Below are positions 9,964 through 19,235 of a DNA stretch of 64,000 nucleotides, one piece after another. Under the pieces are notes generated by a model. That model searched no databases, had not been told where the DNA came from, and saw nothing but the letters and a program-made list of their open reading frames with translations. The stretch lies in assembly GCF_006443095.1 (NCBI RefSeq), contig NZ_VFWZ01000006.1:62001-126000 (forward strand), read 5' to 3'. This DNA is from Aquimarina algicola. GTDB lineage: Bacteria > Bacteroidota > Bacteroidia > Flavobacteriales > Flavobacteriaceae. Made by a program: the position numbers and the translations under genes. Numbering within the stretch: the stretch's first letter is position 1; every line of letters begins with the position of its first letter.

Positions 9964-10866
9964 ATGCTCAAGATAGCGTATCATCCTATTTATAAACATC
10001 CTTTACCAGAAGGACATCGCTTTCCGATGATCAAGTACGAACTCTTACCAGAGCAATTACTTTATGAGGGTACATGTACTGATGATAATTTTTTTGAACC
10101 TGACATTCCTGATGTAGATACTATTTTAGCTGTGCATGACACAGTATATTATAATCACCTAAAAGAACTGTCTTTAGATAAAAAAGCCGCGAGAAAAATA
10201 GGTTTTCCATTATCAAAAGAATTAGTTGATCGTGAAGTAATCATTGCTGATGGTACTATAAAAGCTTCAGAGTTTGCGTTGAGATATGGCATTGCTATGA
10301 ATATCGCCGGAGGCACTCATCATGCTTATACTAATCGTGGTGAAGCCTTTTGTTTACTCAATGACCAAGCCATAGGTGCCAGATATCTATTGCAACACGA
10401 TTTTGTAAACAAAATACTTATCGTTGATTTGGATGTGCATCAGGGCAATGGTACTGCAGAGATTTTTGAAAAAGATGATACCGTATTCACTTTTTCAATG
10501 CATGGTGAAAAAAATTATCCCTTCAAAAAAGAAAAATCAGATTTAGACATTGGCTTACCAAACAATACCGAAGACAAAGAATACCTGAATACATTAAAAA
10601 ATACACTACCTGACCTCATAAAACAACAAGAACCGGATTTTATATACTATCTCTGTGGTGTAGATATTCTTGCCTCTGACAAACTTGGTAAATTAGGCTG
10701 TACGTTATCAGGTTGTTATGAAAGAGATCGTTTTGTTCTTCAAACCTGTAAAGATTTGAATATTCCTGTAATGTGTTCTATGGGTGGTGGGTACTCTCCT
10801 GATATAAAAATTATTATTGAAGCCCATGCTAATACCTTTAGACTGGCTCAGCAGATTTTCTTCTAG
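9964..10866 (+). CDS. Histone deacetylase-family zinc deacetylase
   Basis: This 300-residue arginase/deacetylase-fold enzyme resembles bacterial class II HDAC-like and acetylpolyamine/acetoin-utilisation deacetylases. The charge-relay pair is His119-His120 in GGTHHA. The zinc ligands are predicted as Asp157 and His159 (DLDVHQGNG) and Asp234 (GVDILASD). The catalytic tyrosine is Tyr277 in GGGYS. All key residues are present, so it should be active, removing acetyl groups from an unidentified small molecule or protein lysine. No signal peptide is present, so it is cytoplasmic. It starts 12 bp after the secreted protein at 8521-9951. Confidence 0.93.
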   Translation: MLKIAYHPIYKHPLPEGHRFPMIKYELLPEQLLYEGTCTDDNFFEPDIPDVDTILAVHDTVYYNHLKELSLDKKAARKIGFPLSKELVDREVIIADGTIKASEFALRYGIAMNIAGGTHHAYTNRGEAFCLLNDQAIGARYLLQHDFVNKILIVDLDVHQGNGTAEIFEKDDTVFTFSMHGEKNYPFKKEKSDLDIGLPNNTEDKEYLNTLKNTLPDLIKQQEPDFIYYLCGVDILASDKLGKLGCTLSGCYERDRFVLQTCKDLNIPVMCSMGGGYSPDIKIIIEAHANTFRLAQQIFF

Positions 10867-10929
10867 AAGTTGCCATACTTTTTATAAACAGATATTTATG
10901 TATTTTTGAAATCAATTATAACATCTGGA

Positions 10930-11280
10930 ATGCAAAAAGAATGTCCCGTTTGTGGGGAAAAAATTATAGGTCGTGCTGACAAAAAATTCTGTAATGATTA
11001 TTGCAGAAATGCTTACAATAACAAATTAAATAAAGATAGTAAGAATCTTGTTCGCAATATTAATAACCTATTGCGAAAAAATTATCGAATCCTTTCAGAA
11101 TTAAATCCAAAAGAAAAAACAAAGACTACAAAGACACGTTTGATCGCAAAAGGATTCGACTTTAATCATTTTACAAGCATTTATACAACTAAAAATGGCA
11201 AGATATACTATTTTGTATATGATCAAGGATATTTACCTCTCGAAAATGAGTTTTATGCTTTGGTAAAGAGAAATAGCTAA
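10930..11280 (+). CDS. Small four-cysteine zinc-finger protein
   Basis: The 116-residue product starts with a C4 zinc ribbon: CPVCG, then CNDYC about 15 residues later, followed by RNAYNNK, similar to the zinc ribbon of DUF2116-like proteins. The remainder is basic and probably helical, followed by a short strand-rich tail (GKIYYFVYDQGYLPL). An in-frame TTG at 10906 would add eight residues, but the ATG at 10930 places the finger right at the N-terminus and is preferred. Its stop abuts the stop of the convergent CBS gene with no spacing. Function unknown; nucleic-acid binding is plausible. Confidence 0.8.
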   Translation: MQKECPVCGEKIIGRADKKFCNDYCRNAYNNKLNKDSKNLVRNINNLLRKNYRILSELNPKEKTKTTKTRLIAKGFDFNHFTSIYTTKNGKIYYFVYDQGYLPLENEFYALVKRNS

Positions 11281-11751
11281 TTATTTGTCTCTCCAGTTTT
11301 GTCCCTTTAGCGCCAAAGCTGCTTTCATAACATCTTTTTGACTAATTTGACCTACTAATCTCCCGTTTTCAATAATAGGAAATCGCCTTCTCTTGGTCTG
11401 CAAAAATTTATTAGCCGCATCAAAAATATTGAGATTGCCGTCTATAGTCTCAACATCTTTTGCCATAAACTTCTCTACTCTGGCATCATCAATCGGCATA
11501 TTATAATATCGACTTTCATTTAATTGTTTAATACAATCACCTTCAGAAATAATCCCTAATAATCTATGATTATTGTCTACTACAGGACCACCCGATATTT
11601 TATGCTTAACCAGCGTCTCTATAACTTCCATTACCGATTGATCTGGAGTAAATGTTATCAAGTCTCTAGTCATGTAATCTGATACCTGGATTGGCGTATC
11701 TTCTCTCTTTTTTACCTTAGGGCGAGCCCCCTGAAAACTTATTATTCCCAT
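11281..11751 (-). CDS. Protein with two CBS domains
   Basis: This 156-residue cytosolic protein consists almost entirely of a tandem CBS pair (Bateman module). The first repeat begins at VSDYMTRDLITFTPDQ and contains GGPVVD and LLGIISEGD; the second begins at VEKFMAKDVETID and contains RRRFPII and LVGQISQKDV. CBS pairs bind adenosine nucleotides and usually regulate partner proteins. No catalytic domain is fused here, so it is probably a stand-alone sensor. The start is the ATG at 11749-11751. It is convergent with, and abuts, the zinc-finger gene. Confidence 0.93.
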   Translation of the reverse strand: MGIISFQGARPKVKKREDTPIQVSDYMTRDLITFTPDQSVMEVIETLVKHKISGGPVVDNNHRLLGIISEGDCIKQLNESRYYNMPIDDARVEKFMAKDVETIDGNLNIFDAANKFLQTKRRRFPIIENGRLVGQISQKDVMKAALALKGQNWRDK

Positions 11752-11908
11752 AACATTAGTGATTTAGTGAATCTTGAATATAATGATTTTCAATTACTTA
11801 TTCAAATTATCATGTCCTTTTAAACATAAAATCAAGAGGTATAACTATATTTTAACCTAATTTTTTAAAAGCTTTACAACCAATATTATAAGTTCTTTTC
11901 TTATTTAT

Positions 11909-11916
11909 TAACTTTG
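11909..11916 (+). promoter_or_regulatory. Candidate -7 box for the M28 peptidase gene
   Basis: TAACTTTG fits the Bacteroidota TAnnTTTG box and lies 18 bp before the ATG at 11935. The -33 position is AT-rich but is not TTTG. Confidence 0.4.
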
Positions 11917-11934
11917 AGATAAATCTTCATTCAT

Positions 11935-14349
11935 ATGCAAAAAGCATCTTCTTCTCTTACTTTCGTACTCATATTTGCTGCTATCTTCTACACTTTTTAT
12001 ACTAGTAAATCTCATGATATCAGCAATCTTGAAACACCTGATCAAGAGTTCTCTACACTACGTGCTCTAGAACATGTAAAAAATATCGCAAAAGAACCAC
12101 ATTATCTCGGCAGCCCTGCCCATGAAGATACAAAGGAATATATTTTTAATGAGCTCAAAAAAATGGGGTTAACCCCAGAAATTCATAAGGGTACTTCGGT
12201 ATCAAAAACAGGGAGAGTAACGTACCCTCAAAATATTATTGCAAAAATAAAGGGATCAAATACTACAAAATCCCTATTGGTCATGTCTCATTACGATAGT
12301 TCTCCTCATTCTTCTTACGGTGCCAGCGATGCCGGTAGTGGAGTAGCAACTATCTTAGAAGGGGTAAGAGCTTATTTAGCTACCAACAAAACACCTAAAA
12401 ACGATATCATTATCTGTATCACTGATGGAGAAGAACTCGGGCTCAACGGTGCGGATTTTTTTGTAAAAACACACCCTTGGGTAAAAGAGGTTGGTCTTGT
12501 TTTAAATTTTGAAGCTAGAGGAAGCGGAGGAAATTCTTATATGCTTCTTGAAACCAATGGCAAAAATGCAAAAATGATTGATGAATTTGCAAAGGCAGAC
12601 GTAGCATATCCCACTACCAATTCCTTGGCCTACAGCATCTACAAAATGCTCCCTAATGATACAGATCTTACTGTTTTTAGAGAGCAAGCTGATATAGACG
12701 GGTTCAATTTTGCATTTATAGATGATCATTTTGATTATCATACGGCTAATGATATATGGCAAAATCTGGATTTAGAAACCTTACAACATCAAGGCAACTA
12801 TCTTATGCCTTTACTTTTTCATTTTTCTCAAGCTGACTTAAATAACCTAAAGTCAGATGAAGACTATATCTATTTTAATACACCTGTTATTTCACTTATT
12901 AAATATCCTTTTAGTTGGATATCTATATTGCTCATTGCTGCCGGTTTGTTATTTGTAGGAGCTTTATTTTTTGGTAAGATCAAACACAAATTGAATTTTA
13001 AAGAAGTTGTAAAAGGTATTGGGGTATTTGTAATGACATTATTAATTGTTGGTATATTAACTTTTGGACTATGGAAATTATTACAAGTTATATACCCTCA
13101 TTATAAAGAAATACAACATGGTTTTACTTATAATGGTTATCTATATATCACAGCTTTTGTTGTACTAGCCATTGCGATTTGCTTTAAAGTCTATGCAAAG
13201 TTTACCAAAAATGAGAATATTGAAAATTTGTTTATTGGTCCAATACTAATCTGGCTAATTATAGCTATACTATCTGCTGTATATCTAAAAGGAGCTAGCT
13301 ATTTTATTTTTGTAGTATTCTTTGGGTTATTCTCTCTTTATGTACTCATCCAGCAAAAAAAACCAAAGCCATTATTAATGGTCATATTTGCACTTCCTAC
13401 TATTTTTATTGTATCTCCATTTATTGCATCGTTTCCAGTAGCGTTAGGACTCAAGATACTTTTTGTTTCAGCTATACTTACTGTATTAGTATTTGGTGCG
13501 TTGCTATCTATCTTTGGATTTTATAAAAGGAAAAACATGTTAGGCAATACAGGAATAATAATCACGATACTTATCCTTGTTATTGCTCATTTTAAATCTG
13601 GTTTTACAGAAGAAAGACAAAAACCAAATAGTTTGGTTTATATTCTTGATACAGATCAAAATAAAGCCATTTGGGCAACTTATGACAAAGTTCTTGATTC
13701 ATGGACCAAAAATTATATCAACCCCGAAGAAGATATTGCCGAAAGTTATAATAACAGTGATTCTAAAAGCACATCGAAAAAAGCTTTTTCATTTACTCTA
13801 CAAAGTAAATACGGTAAAATGTTTAAGTATGCTAATCAAGCGCCTATAAAAAATATAAACCCTCCAAAAGTAGACATTAATTATGACACTATTATAGGTA
13901 ATTACAGGCACATCGATCTTTGTATAACACCTCTTAGAGATGTACAAAGAATCGATTTATATACAGAAACACTTTTCAATTTTAAAAATCTTAAAGCAAA
14001 TGGAATAAGTACAAAAGATTTTATCCATAAAGATGGAAAAACCTATAATGCTTTTACAAAAAGATGGAGTCAAAACCTCACTACACATCTTCTTAGCAAC
14101 AATGAACCTTTAGAGCTACAAATGCAATTTCATAAAGATTCACTGCCTAAATTTTTAATGTATGAATCTTCTTATGATTTGCTAAAAAGTAAGTATTTTT
14201 CAATTCCTAAAAGAGAAAAAGACATGATGCCAAAGCCATTTATTGTAAATGACGCGATTATAACTAAAAAAAGTTTTGCTATAGAAAAGTATATCGAAAA
14301 GAAGAAAATTGATACTTTAACAACTGTTGAAAATAATACTGCCATCTAA
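11935..14349 (+). CDS. M28 family metallopeptidase with multi-pass membrane domain
   Basis: This 804-residue protein has an N-terminal signal anchor (residues 5-23), then an M28 zinc peptidase domain. Expected di-zinc ligands are the His and Asp in SHYDSS and ASDAGSG, the catalytic and ligand Glu pair in DGEELGLNG, and a late His in DYHTAND. After residue ~320 come about eight hydrophobic segments (to ~560), then a soluble C-terminal domain. This arrangement resembles Fxna/ERMP1-like membrane aminopeptidases. The peptidase domain is predicted on the periplasmic side. The next gene starts 13 bp downstream and is likely co-transcribed. The natural substrate is unknown. Confidence 0.92.
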   Translation: MQKASSSLTFVLIFAAIFYTFYTSKSHDISNLETPDQEFSTLRALEHVKNIAKEPHYLGSPAHEDTKEYIFNELKKMGLTPEIHKGTSVSKTGRVTYPQNIIAKIKGSNTTKSLLVMSHYDSSPHSSYGASDAGSGVATILEGVRAYLATNKTPKNDIIICITDGEELGLNGADFFVKTHPWVKEVGLVLNFEARGSGGNSYMLLETNGKNAKMIDEFAKADVAYPTTNSLAYSIYKMLPNDTDLTVFREQADIDGFNFAFIDDHFDYHTANDIWQNLDLETLQHQGNYLMPLLFHFSQADLNNLKSDEDYIYFNTPVISLIKYPFSWISILLIAAGLLFVGALFFGKIKHKLNFKEVVKGIGVFVMTLLIVGILTFGLWKLLQVIYPHYKEIQHGFTYNGYLYITAFVVLAIAICFKVYAKFTKNENIENLFIGPILIWLIIAILSAVYLKGASYFIFVVFFGLFSLYVLIQQKKPKPLLMVIFALPTIFIVSPFIASFPVALGLKILFVSAILTVLVFGALLSIFGFYKRKNMLGNTGIIITILILVIAHFKSGFTEERQKPNSLVYILDTDQNKAIWATYDKVLDSWTKNYINPEEDIAESYNNSDSKSTSKKAFSFTLQSKYGKMFKYANQAPIKNINPPKVDINYDTIIGNYRHIDLCITPLRDVQRIDLYTETLFNFKNLKANGISTKDFIHKDGKTYNAFTKRWSQNLTTHLLSNNEPLELQMQFHKDSLPKFLMYESSYDLLKSKYFSIPKREKDMMPKPFIVNDAIITKKSFAIEKYIEKKKIDTLTTVENNTAI

Positions 14350-14362
14350 ATAATACCAAAAT

Positions 14363-15181
14363 ATGAAACATCAAATTAGTATTCTGGGGTTGGGGTGGTT
14401 GGGCCTACCTCTTGCAAGTTCTTTGATAAGAGAAAACTATAAAGTAAAAGGATCTACGACATCATCTAGCAAAACATCAGAATTAGAAAAAAATGGGATT
14501 CTTACATTTTTAATTACACTAGAAGAAACTGGTGTACATGGAGATATTGTCGATTTGTTAAAGGAAAGTGAAACATTAATTATCAACGTACCTCCTGGCC
14601 TGAGAAGAAATCCGAATGTGAATTTTGTTTCTAAAATTCGAGTATTGATTCCATACATCGAGGCATCTAATATTGAGAATGTACTTTTTGTAAGTTCTAC
14701 ATCTGTTTTTTCGGATATGGAGACATTTCCTTTGATTACAGAAAAAACAATCCCTAATGCCACCTCTAACGCAGGAAAACAACTCATAGAAGCCGAACAA
14801 TTACTTCAAAAAAACGATCATTTCAAAACAACTATATTACGGTTTTCAGGATTGTTTGGTCCAAATCGTCACCCTGCAACGATGCTATCAAAAAGAAGCA
14901 ATATCAAAAATCCGAATGCGCCGGTTAACCTTATTCACCTTGACGATTGCATAAAAATTATTCATCGTATTATCAAAACAGAGCATTGGAACGAAGTTTT
15001 TAATGCATCGTATCCTGATCATCCGGAAAAATATAAATACTATAGCAACATCTGTAAACAAATGGAGCTACCAATACCTGATTATGATTTTAATACTCCT
15101 TCTAAAGGAAAGATAATTAGTTCTGAAAAAGTACAAACTGTTTTAGAATTCAAATACAACAGATCTATTTTATTACTTTAA
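14363..15181 (+). CDS. SDR-family NAD(P)-binding protein (YeeZ-like)
   Basis: This 272-residue cytosolic protein begins with an N-terminal Rossmann motif GLGWLG (residues 9-14), followed by VKGSTTS. It has an atypical extended-SDR core with FVSSTSVF, RFSGLFGP and NLIHLDDC. It resembles the E. coli YeeZ/sugar-epimerase-like group, whose substrates are unknown. It starts 13 bp after the M28 gene. Its stop overlaps the stop of the convergent receptor gene by 4 bp. Dehydrogenase or epimerase activity is inferred from the fold only. Confidence 0.88.
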   Translation: MKHQISILGLGWLGLPLASSLIRENYKVKGSTTSSSKTSELEKNGILTFLITLEETGVHGDIVDLLKESETLIINVPPGLRRNPNVNFVSKIRVLIPYIEASNIENVLFVSSTSVFSDMETFPLITEKTIPNATSNAGKQLIEAEQLLQKNDHFKTTILRFSGLFGPNRHPATMLSKRSNIKNPNAPVNLIHLDDCIKIIHRIIKTEHWNEVFNASYPDHPEKYKYYSNICKQMELPIPDYDFNTPSKGKIISSEKVQTVLEFKYNRSILLL

Positions 15182-17880
15182 ATTTTATAGTGTAATGTTA
15201 ACATCAATATTCTTGGAATAATAAAATCTCTTGTATCAGAAATCAAAAAATCAGACCATGAATTATTCTGTCTAAATTCTGCATTGAATAAGTTTGAAGT
15301 ACTTATTTCAAATCCAAAAGGACTATTATTTTTCTTATATAATAAAGAAACATTTGCAATATCAAAAGTAGTAGTGATATCAGTCTCTAAGTTTCTAAAT
15401 CTAGTATATTTATAATCAAAAGTGAATGTAAAATTATTAAGAAAAGCATACTGTATATTTCCATAAGGTTCGTTAGTCATAAAATCAGTGCTAACTCCAA
15501 CAGAATTATATTTATTAAAATTCATTGAATACCCTAATTCAAAATTAGGCCATTTTTTGAAACGAGTTTCTACACTACTCCCGACATTAATATCTATCCT
15601 TTCATCTTCGCTGTTGCGATTATTAATATTCTTTTGGAAAGTAGCATATTGCAATCGAGTATTGAGTTTAAAATTAAATTTCTTAATCTTTTTCCGAAGG
15701 TTGCCAACCCCACTTACAATGGTTTCTGGAGTATTTTGAAGAATTGGAGTTAAAAACTGGTCTATTTCCTCTATTTGTACTTGATTTCTTATAAATCTAG
15801 TTCTCCTCTTATAATCTATCTTAGCATTAATGATAAGACCATTATACATTGCAAATTTTGAATATCGTAAACTTCCGTTTTGATATTGCTCATACTCTAA
15901 TTCTTCATTACCTCGAACAACTTTATTATAATCAAAAAGTAAAAATTTATTTGCATACTCCGGAGCATCTGTAAAATTATTCAAAAACCTATATTTAAAC
16001 TTCAGATTCTCCGAAGGGCTAATCTCTAATTTAACATCAATATCTGGTAAAAAAACAAACTCTTGGTTAGAAAACACGTCTTCTTGTTTAGATTTCCAGT
16101 TATAATAGTGCAAATAACCACCAGTTTTTACTGTTAAATCTTTGATTTTAAATTTATAATGTAACCCAAAATAAGTATCATTTATTAAAAAATTGAGGTC
16201 ATTACCAAAACCAAAATCATCAAAACTATTTATAGTGTTATCACTTAAAATTTGAAAATCTTTTGTTTCATATTCCTGATTTAAAAAGTTATTTCCAAAA
16301 GTTGTATATAAATGATTTTTGCTATTTAAAACCCAATAATGTTTCGCTACTATATCAAATGTATGGTGCATTAAGTCAATATTCTGACCCAAATTAAACC
16401 GTTCTTCTTGTGAAAGAGGAATAAGGCTTCCCAAAATTGGGCGATTAGTATTCCAATTCTGCTTTGGTTTGGTAGTTCCAAATACATTATTAACCACCAA
16501 AGATATGGTATGTCTAGCGTTGATTTTTTTATGCCATTCAAAATCCTGATTAATTTCCAAGCCTTTATTTTCAGTCTCAGCAATAAAATCTGTTAATAAA
16601 GTATTTATTTCTGTGAATCTTTCTTCAAGTGATTGATTGTCTATAATTTTCACTTGTATATCGCCAAATATTTCCTCTTTAAAGTTAGGAGAATACTCTA
16701 TAGATAATTTTCCTATACCAAGAATATTATCTTCTTCATGATCAGAAGTGACTTCTTCATTATAACTAAAATCCTCAAAAAAGTACTCGTTTGTTATTTC
16801 TCGTCTGTATGTATTATCAACATTGGAGTATATACCATATCCTGATAATGATAGTTTTGCATTGATATCTGATGAAACATTTAATCCTGCAAATCTATTT
16901 CTACTTTCAAGGGCTGGCTGATTATTAATTAAATTAGCATACTCTTGTATTGAGTTTTTTCTTGAAGAACCATCCTTTTGTGTAAGCTTACTAGCTCCAC
17001 CTTCAAAATTTATATAATCGTTTAGGGTAAAACTTTTTTCCCCTGTATCATTTAAATCTCCTATAAAATTCATATTAGTTTTTGGACTGTAATAAAACAG
17101 GCCTGCATGAGATTCATATCTCGTATCTTCTCCAAGTCCGCCATTTATGTCTCCAAAGGCAAAATTATTTTTATCCTCTTTGAGTTTTATATTCATTGCC
17201 ATCTCATCATTATCTGTAAAATTCTTTAAAAACCCTATTTCACTATAATGATCTAAAACTTCCACGTTATCTACTGCATTTGCAGGAATATTTTCAACTG
17301 CCAATTTACTATTCCCTCCAAAAAAAGCACTTCCTTCAACTAGCATTTTTGTCACTTTCTTACCATTAACAGTTACCTCTCCATTTTTTTCAACTTCTAT
17401 TCCAGGTAATTTATTTAAAATATTTTTAAGTTTATATTCTCTCCCTGTTGTAAAAGCTTTTACATCATAAATGATTGTATCTTTTTTTACAATCATTGGA
17501 ATTTCTTCAATAATAATGACTTCATCTAATTCTTCAGTTGCCTCAGAAAGAGTAATGTTCCTGACATCATCTTTTATTAGGGTTACTTCAAAAGTATATG
17601 AGTTATATCCCAAAAAACTTACTGTAACAGTATATGATTTATTTTTCTGAAGAGCTAATCTGTATTCTCCTTTATCATTAGTTATAGCAAATGATAAATT
17701 GGTGTTTTTAGTTTTGGGTTTAGCTAAAATATTAACATTATAGAGCGGTTGTGTTTTATCTTTCACAACTCCTTTTAATAATACTTCTTGACTGTAGGAT
17801 GAGTTAATACCAAAATATAGTATGGTATATAAAACTTGTAATTTTATTAAATAAATTATCGAGACATTAATTTTTGGCAT
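15178..17880 (-). CDS. Outer-membrane receptor-like beta-barrel with carboxypeptidase-regulatory-like domain
   Basis: The 900-residue protein has a signal sequence, then a carboxypeptidase-regulatory-like beta-sandwich (VLLKGVVKD to YNSYTFEV). A plug-like region follows (NKLPGIEVEKNGEVTVNGKK, IPANAVDNVEVLDHY), then a long beta-barrel ending in the typical LHYKI aromatic terminus. It is the barrel partner commonly encoded with GLPGLI proteins, and its start overlaps the upstream GLPGLI gene by 14 bp, so translational coupling is likely. I see no obvious TonB box, and classic TonB-dependent transport is not certain. The cargo is unknown; the small peptide at 18737-18910 is a speculative candidate. 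Confidence 0.88.
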   Translation of the reverse strand: MPKINVSIIYLIKLQVLYTILYFGINSSYSQEVLLKGVVKDKTQPLYNVNILAKPKTKNTNLSFAITNDKGEYRLALQKNKSYTVTVSFLGYNSYTFEVTLIKDDVRNITLSEATEELDEVIIIEEIPMIVKKDTIIYDVKAFTTGREYKLKNILNKLPGIEVEKNGEVTVNGKKVTKMLVEGSAFFGGNSKLAVENIPANAVDNVEVLDHYSEIGFLKNFTDNDEMAMNIKLKEDKNNFAFGDINGGLGEDTRYESHAGLFYYSPKTNMNFIGDLNDTGEKSFTLNDYINFEGGASKLTQKDGSSRKNSIQEYANLINNQPALESRNRFAGLNVSSDINAKLSLSGYGIYSNVDNTYRREITNEYFFEDFSYNEEVTSDHEEDNILGIGKLSIEYSPNFKEEIFGDIQVKIIDNQSLEERFTEINTLLTDFIAETENKGLEINQDFEWHKKINARHTISLVVNNVFGTTKPKQNWNTNRPILGSLIPLSQEERFNLGQNIDLMHHTFDIVAKHYWVLNSKNHLYTTFGNNFLNQEYETKDFQILSDNTINSFDDFGFGNDLNFLINDTYFGLHYKFKIKDLTVKTGGYLHYYNWKSKQEDVFSNQEFVFLPDIDVKLEISPSENLKFKYRFLNNFTDAPEYANKFLLFDYNKVVRGNEELEYEQYQNGSLRYSKFAMYNGLIINAKIDYKRRTRFIRNQVQIEEIDQFLTPILQNTPETIVSGVGNLRKKIKKFNFKLNTRLQYATFQKNINNRNSEDERIDINVGSSVETRFKKWPNFELGYSMNFNKYNSVGVSTDFMTNEPYGNIQYAFLNNFTFTFDYKYTRFRNLETDITTTFDIANVSLLYKKNNSPFGFEISTSNLFNAEFRQNNSWSDFLISDTRDFIIPRILMLTLHYKI

Positions 17881-18637
17881 TGTCCATAGCTATATCTAAT
17901 CGTTTTTTAAAGTCCTCTTCTGTAACCAATTCTCCTTTTTCAGGCTTTTTTATAACGATCTTTTTTTTAGGATGTAAATCAATACGCTTTACTATAAAAT
18001 CTACAAACTCTCCATATTCTAAAGAGATAATCAGACCTGGTAAATTACCGAAACCAGCAGGTCCAAAACGAACTGGTACTTCTGGAGTATACCAAGCGAT
18101 GATTTCTTTCTCATATTCTTTTCCTTCATACCCCTTTGTTTTTTCTATATACTTAGCTTTATAACAATTATATTTTCCTATTTTTTTTGTCTCATTAATA
18201 AGTATCCAATTTATTTTTTTTGATGTAACTATAAATGTTTGTCCAATAGCTTTCGTTTGATATAGCGATTCCTCTGATGTAGTATTTGTATAATATAAGC
18301 CTTCTCCTATGCCATATCGTAACGCTGCTTGTAAAAATCTATTTTTTTCATGTTCTAATGTGTTCTCAACTTCAAAAACAGATTCTTCTTCTTTAAACTG
18401 CAAAGCAAATTCCATATTATCTAACAATAATTTCATATTGGTATCCATATTAACTATTGTTTTATAATATTTAGGCTTTGTTTTAGCTAGTTTTTTAGTT
18501 TCTTCTTTTTCTGACATTAAACTAGTCATTCTTTTTTGATATGTTATAATGCCTTGATTTTGACCAGTTGAAATTTTATAAGACAACAAAAAAATAAGAA
18601 AAAAATAAAATTTAAAAAACTTTAATCTAATTAACAT
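17867..18637 (-). CDS. GLPGLI family protein
   Basis: This 256-residue exported protein has a signal peptide (hydrophobic residues ~7-24, ending at STGQNQ) and the family hallmark NLPGLI within GFGNLPGLIISLE. Another typical block is WYTPEVPVRFGPAG. GLPGLI proteins are a Bacteroidota family of unknown function, often encoded before an outer-membrane beta-barrel, exactly as here with a 14-bp overlap. It is probably periplasmic or associated with the outer membrane. The peptide gene and its terminator lie directly upstream on the same strand. Confidence 0.92.
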   Translation of the reverse strand: MLIRLKFFKFYFFLIFLLSYKISTGQNQGIITYQKRMTSLMSEKEETKKLAKTKPKYYKTIVNMDTNMKLLLDNMEFALQFKEEESVFEVENTLEHEKNRFLQAALRYGIGEGLYYTNTTSEESLYQTKAIGQTFIVTSKKINWILINETKKIGKYNCYKAKYIEKTKGYEGKEYEKEIIAWYTPEVPVRFGPAGFGNLPGLIISLEYGEFVDFIVKRIDLHPKKKIVIKKPEKGELVTEEDFKKRLDIAMDNAKN

Positions 18638-18691
18638 ATCTTCATTTTTGACTTAAATATAATACACAAAAATAATAACCATTCTTAAAAG

Positions 18692-18721
18692 TCGGATCTG
18701 AATTTTAAAACTCAGATCCGA
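18692..18721 (-). terminator. Terminator between the peptide gene and GLPGLI
   Basis: A perfect 10-bp stem (18692-18701 with 18712-18721) with a 10-nt loop lies 15 bp past the stop of the small peptide gene on the minus strand, followed by a T-rich CTTTTAAG. It supports a separate short transcript for the peptide, or attenuation before GLPGLI. Confidence 0.65.
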
Positions 18722-18736
18722 TAAATGAATAGTATC

Positions 18737-18910
18737 TTAACAATTACTTTGATAGAAAACATCCATTGCTAAATATGCACTTCCAAAAGCTTCTGCATTA
18801 GCTGTTCCGAATGCCCAAGCTTCGTCAAAGCAAGATTGCCCTTTAACAACGCTTTTTTCTTCTCTATTAAGTTTTGTAACTCCTTTAATGTTTAGCACAT
18901 TTTCTAACAT
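18737..18910 (-). CDS. 57-residue peptide with bacteriocin-like (double-glycine-type) leader
   Basis: The minus-strand frame from the ATG at 18908-18910 to the TAA at 18737-18739 encodes 57 residues. The N-terminal half (LNIKGVTKLNREEKSVVKGQ) resembles Bacteroidota natural-product/bacteriocin leaders of the form L..L.reE.k.v.GG, here ending KG|Q or KGQS. The C-terminal half is short, rich in Gly/Ala/aromatics, and has Cys at positions 27 and 57, which could form a disulfide or be modified. A terminator follows 15 bp after the stop. No modification or dedicated peptidase-ABC exporter gene is nearby. It may be a secreted peptide; the function is unknown and the reading rests on leader similarity. 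Confidence 0.6.
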   Translation of the reverse strand: MLENVLNIKGVTKLNREEKSVVKGQSCFDEAWAFGTANAEAFGSAYLAMDVFYQSNC

Positions 18911-19183
18911 GATATTAAAATTTAAATTAATTCTACCCCTACTCTTTATAGGATTTTCAGGTTACTCCTATTTGTCGCGAACAAATATTTTAATTATACA
19001 TACAACTTGAAATACAATAAGGTATACTAGAAAACTAAAAATAATCTTCCAATATAAGATATTGTTATGGGTAGGCATCATTTAAAAATGATATAATATC
19101 TTGATTCGAAATTAATAAAAAGTATTTAAAAAACCCTTTTTAGTTCTTTAAAAGTTTTATTCTACAGTAGAATATTTGATAAA
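18911..19183. other. Non-coding gap upstream of the peptide gene with a short palindrome
   Basis: This AT-rich stretch holds no gene that I can support. It should contain the promoter of the minus-strand peptide gene. A perfect 7-bp inverted repeat around one base, ATTCTAC-A-GTAGAAT, lies at 19159-19173, just before the sdhB terminator; its meaning is unclear. Confidence 0.4.
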
Positions 19184-19217
19184 AAAAAGCCGAAACAATA
19201 AATTGCTTCGGCTTTTT
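19184..19217 (-). terminator. Terminator of the sdhCAB operon
   Basis: An 11-bp perfect stem (19184-19194 with 19207-19217), GC-rich at its tip and flanked by A/T runs on both sides, lies 19 bp after the sdhB stop on the minus strand. It is a canonical intrinsic terminator. Confidence 0.88.
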
Positions 19218-19235
19218 GATATAATAAATTTAATA

